From: an uncultured Thermomicrobiales bacterium
Lineage (GTDB): Bacteria > Chloroflexota > Chloroflexia > Thermomicrobiales > UBA6265
Assembly (NCBI GenBank): GCA_902806365.1
Contig: CADCWJ010000668.1
Coordinates: forward strand, 1 to 7,792
Direction of reading: 5' to 3'
DNA length: 7,792 nt
A program made the translations under genes and the position numbers. The notes beneath the pieces were generated by a model, which saw only the letters and a list, made by a program, of their open reading frames with translations, was not told where the DNA came from and ran no database searches. Of this stretch, positions 6,806 through 7,792 are shown piece after piece (the first letter of the stretch is position 1; every line of letters starts with the position of its first letter).

Positions 6806-6855
6806 GTGAGGGCGTTCGCGGCGTCCGGCGACCCGGCGCGGATGAACGCCCGCAC
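6806..6855. terminator. Long GC-rich hairpin between convergent genes, possible bidirectional terminator
   Basis: Outer arms GTGAGGGCGTTC (6806-6817) and GAACGCCCGCAC (6844-6855) are complementary over 12 positions with one mismatch. Inside, GCG-T-CCGG (6821-6828) pairs with CCGGCGC (6833-6839) through one bulged T, closing a CGAC loop. The structure lies wholly within the gap between the kinase stop (6763) and the dehydrogenase stop (6870), the expected place for a shared terminator. No T tract follows on either strand, so it is not a canonical intrinsic terminator. It may instead stall polymerase or protect 3' ends. Confidence 0.45.
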
Positions 6856-6869
6856 AACCGACGTTCTCA

Positions 6870-7757
6870 TCATCCCGCCGCGGGATCACCGTCCGTGGCG
6901 GGTGACGTCCGGCCCGCCCGCGAGGTCACAGGGAACAGGCGCGCCATCGCAGCATCCCACAGGCGGTCGCTGAGGAGCTGACGCATCCCGGGAAGCGCGT
7001 GGGCAACGAGGCCGACCTTGTAGCGAGTCCTGGGTCGGGAAGCCGCGACTGCGTCGACGATTGTCCTGGCGACGTCGGTGGCCGACACGATGCCACGGGC
7101 ATTCTCAGCGTACAACGCACCGACAAAGGCGTTGTAGTTTTCATTGAATGCCGCATATGGCCCCGCTCGTTCGGGGATACGTGCCGTCTTCACATCCGCA
7201 AACGCGGTCCTGACACCAGTCGGCTGGATCAGCACGACATCCACGCCAAATGAGCGGACCTCGTAGCGCAGTGCGTCGGAGAGGGCCTCGACCGCATACT
7301 TGCTCATGTGATACGCGCCCGCGCCTGGAACGGTGAAAAGTCCACCCATGGAGCCGACGTTTACGATGCGACCGGCACCCCGTTCGCGCATCGCGGGGAG
7401 CACGAGTTGGCTCATCCGGAGCATTCCAAACACGTTGACCTCGAACTCGGCCCGCAGGGCATCAAGGGGCACTTCTTCCAGCGCCCCGGACTGGATATAG
7501 CCGGCGTTGTTCACAAGCGTGTGGACGGCACCCCATTCAGCCTCCACCGTTCGCACCGCTTCGATCATCGAACCTTCGTTAGTCACGTCGAGAGCGAGCG
7601 TGCGAATGCCGGCGGCCCTCAGGTCAGCCAGCGATTCCGGACGGCGGGCAGTGGCGTAGACGATGGCCCCCTCCTTGCCGAGGGCCATCGCGGTTGCCCT
7701 TCCAATGCCCGACGAGGCCCCGGTGACCAGGGCGACCTTCCCATCCAGCGATGCCAT
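6870..7757 (-). CDS. Short-chain dehydrogenase/reductase, classical SDR family oxidoreductase
   Basis: This NAD(P)-dependent Rossmann-fold oxidoreductase has 295 residues from the chosen start. Visible: the cofactor motif TGASSGIG (12-19); ATARRP (36-41), whose basic residues after strand 2 favour NADP(H); D57 in LDVTN; NNAG (83-86); and the catalytic tetrad N108, S136, Y149 and K153 (YHMSK). PTGVRT (179-184) is the usual post-catalytic loop. The C-terminal 40 to 50 residues are longer than in a minimal 250-residue SDR and resemble the 17-beta-hydroxysteroid-dehydrogenase-like branch, but the substrate cannot be read from the sequence. ATG 7757 is preferred over GTG 7763 because AGGAG lies 8 bases before the ATG but only 2 before the GTG. 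It converges on the phosphotransferase gene and its promoter lies at or beyond the window edge. GATC is far rarer here than in the + strand genes. Confidence 0.92.
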   Translation of the reverse strand: MASLDGKVALVTGASSGIGRATAMALGKEGAIVYATARRPESLADLRAAGIRTLALDVTNEGSMIEAVRTVEAEWGAVHTLVNNAGYIQSGALEEVPLDALRAEFEVNVFGMLRMSQLVLPAMRERGAGRIVNVGSMGGLFTVPGAGAYHMSKYAVEALSDALRYEVRSFGVDVVLIQPTGVRTAFADVKTARIPERAGPYAAFNENYNAFVGALYAENARGIVSATDVARTIVDAVAASRPRTRYKVGLVAHALPGMRQLLSDRLWDAAMARLFPVTSRAGRTSPATDGDPAAG

Positions 7758-7765
7758 CTCCACGT

Positions 7766-7770
7766 CTCCT
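7766..7770 (-). promoter_or_regulatory. Ribosome binding site that decides the dehydrogenase start
   Basis: AGGAG on the - strand stands 8 bases before ATG 7757, an ideal distance. It is only 2 bases before the alternative GTG 7763, too close for initiation. This selects the 295-residue form. Confidence 0.7.
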
Positions 7771-7777
7771 CACTAAC

Positions 7778-7791
7778 TCAACAGTCGTTGA
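7778..7791. promoter_or_regulatory. Short inverted repeat upstream of the dehydrogenase gene
   Basis: TCAAC-AGTC-GTTGA is a perfect 5-base inverted repeat with a 4-base spacer, 20 bases before the dehydrogenase start and 7 before its ribosome site. Its size and place would suit an operator for a dimeric regulator. The rest of the promoter region is cut off, and a repeat this short can occur by chance. Confidence 0.25.
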
Positions 7792-7792
7792 C

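Noticed and set aside
6766..6981. Small + strand frame from ATG 6766 after the kinase gene
   Set aside because: It has no ribosome site, an Arg-rich shadow-like product, crosses the hairpin and overlaps the dehydrogenase C-terminus on the other strand.
7758..7763. GTG 7763 as the dehydrogenase start
   Set aside because: AGGAG is only 2 bases away from this GTG but 8 bases from ATG 7757.
1..7792. tRNA or rRNA genes, CRISPR repeats, insertion sequences, attachment sites
   Set aside because: No cloverleaf-like sequence, no regularly spaced repeats, no transposase or integrase and no long direct or inverted terminal repeats were seen; nearly all bases are inside recognisable genes.

Overview
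The window is a GC-rich (roughly two-thirds G+C), almost gap-free stretch of bacterial chromosome. It reads as ordinary housekeeping and genome-maintenance territory, with no mobile element, CRISPR array, rRNA or tRNA gene that I can see. Protein style, heavy use of GTG starts and the mix of genes suggest a Chloroflexota-like bacterium, perhaps class Thermomicrobia. That assignment is inference from general appearance, not from a marker gene or a search.

Layout. Seven genes lie head to tail on the + strand: uvrC (5' end cut by the window edge, 1-1566), a TsaC/YrdC-type threonylcarbamoyl-AMP synthase (1608-2300), an unrecognised nine-helix membrane protein (2344-3312), an unrecognised 72-residue helical protein (3357-3575), rarA (3593-4996), rph encoding RNase PH (4996-5745), and an APH-fold small-molecule kinase (5780-6763). 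Spacings are 41, 43, 44, 17, -1 and 34 bases, so a single transcript, or two overlapping ones, is plausible. rarA and rph share one base (TGATG), the clearest sign of translational coupling. One gene on the - strand, a classical short-chain dehydrogenase/reductase (6870-7757), converges on the kinase gene. The 106-base gap between them holds a long GC-rich imperfect hairpin (6806-6855) that could end transcription from both sides.

How the genes relate. UvrC (nucleotide excision repair nuclease) and RarA (clamp-loader-like ATPase at stalled forks) both serve DNA maintenance. TsaC (tRNA t6A37 precursor synthesis) and RNase PH (tRNA 3' trimming) both serve tRNA maturation. The membrane protein and the small helical protein between them have no function I can assign; they are the parts most likely to be undescribed. 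The kinase and the dehydrogenase have clear folds and active sites but unknown substrates.

Smaller points of interest: GATC is several-fold over-represented across the + strand gene run and drops to background in the dehydrogenase; an eight-G run sits in the membrane-protein gene; a 14-base palindrome lies just upstream of the dehydrogenase at the window edge. I do not see convincing evidence of a novel multi-gene system here.
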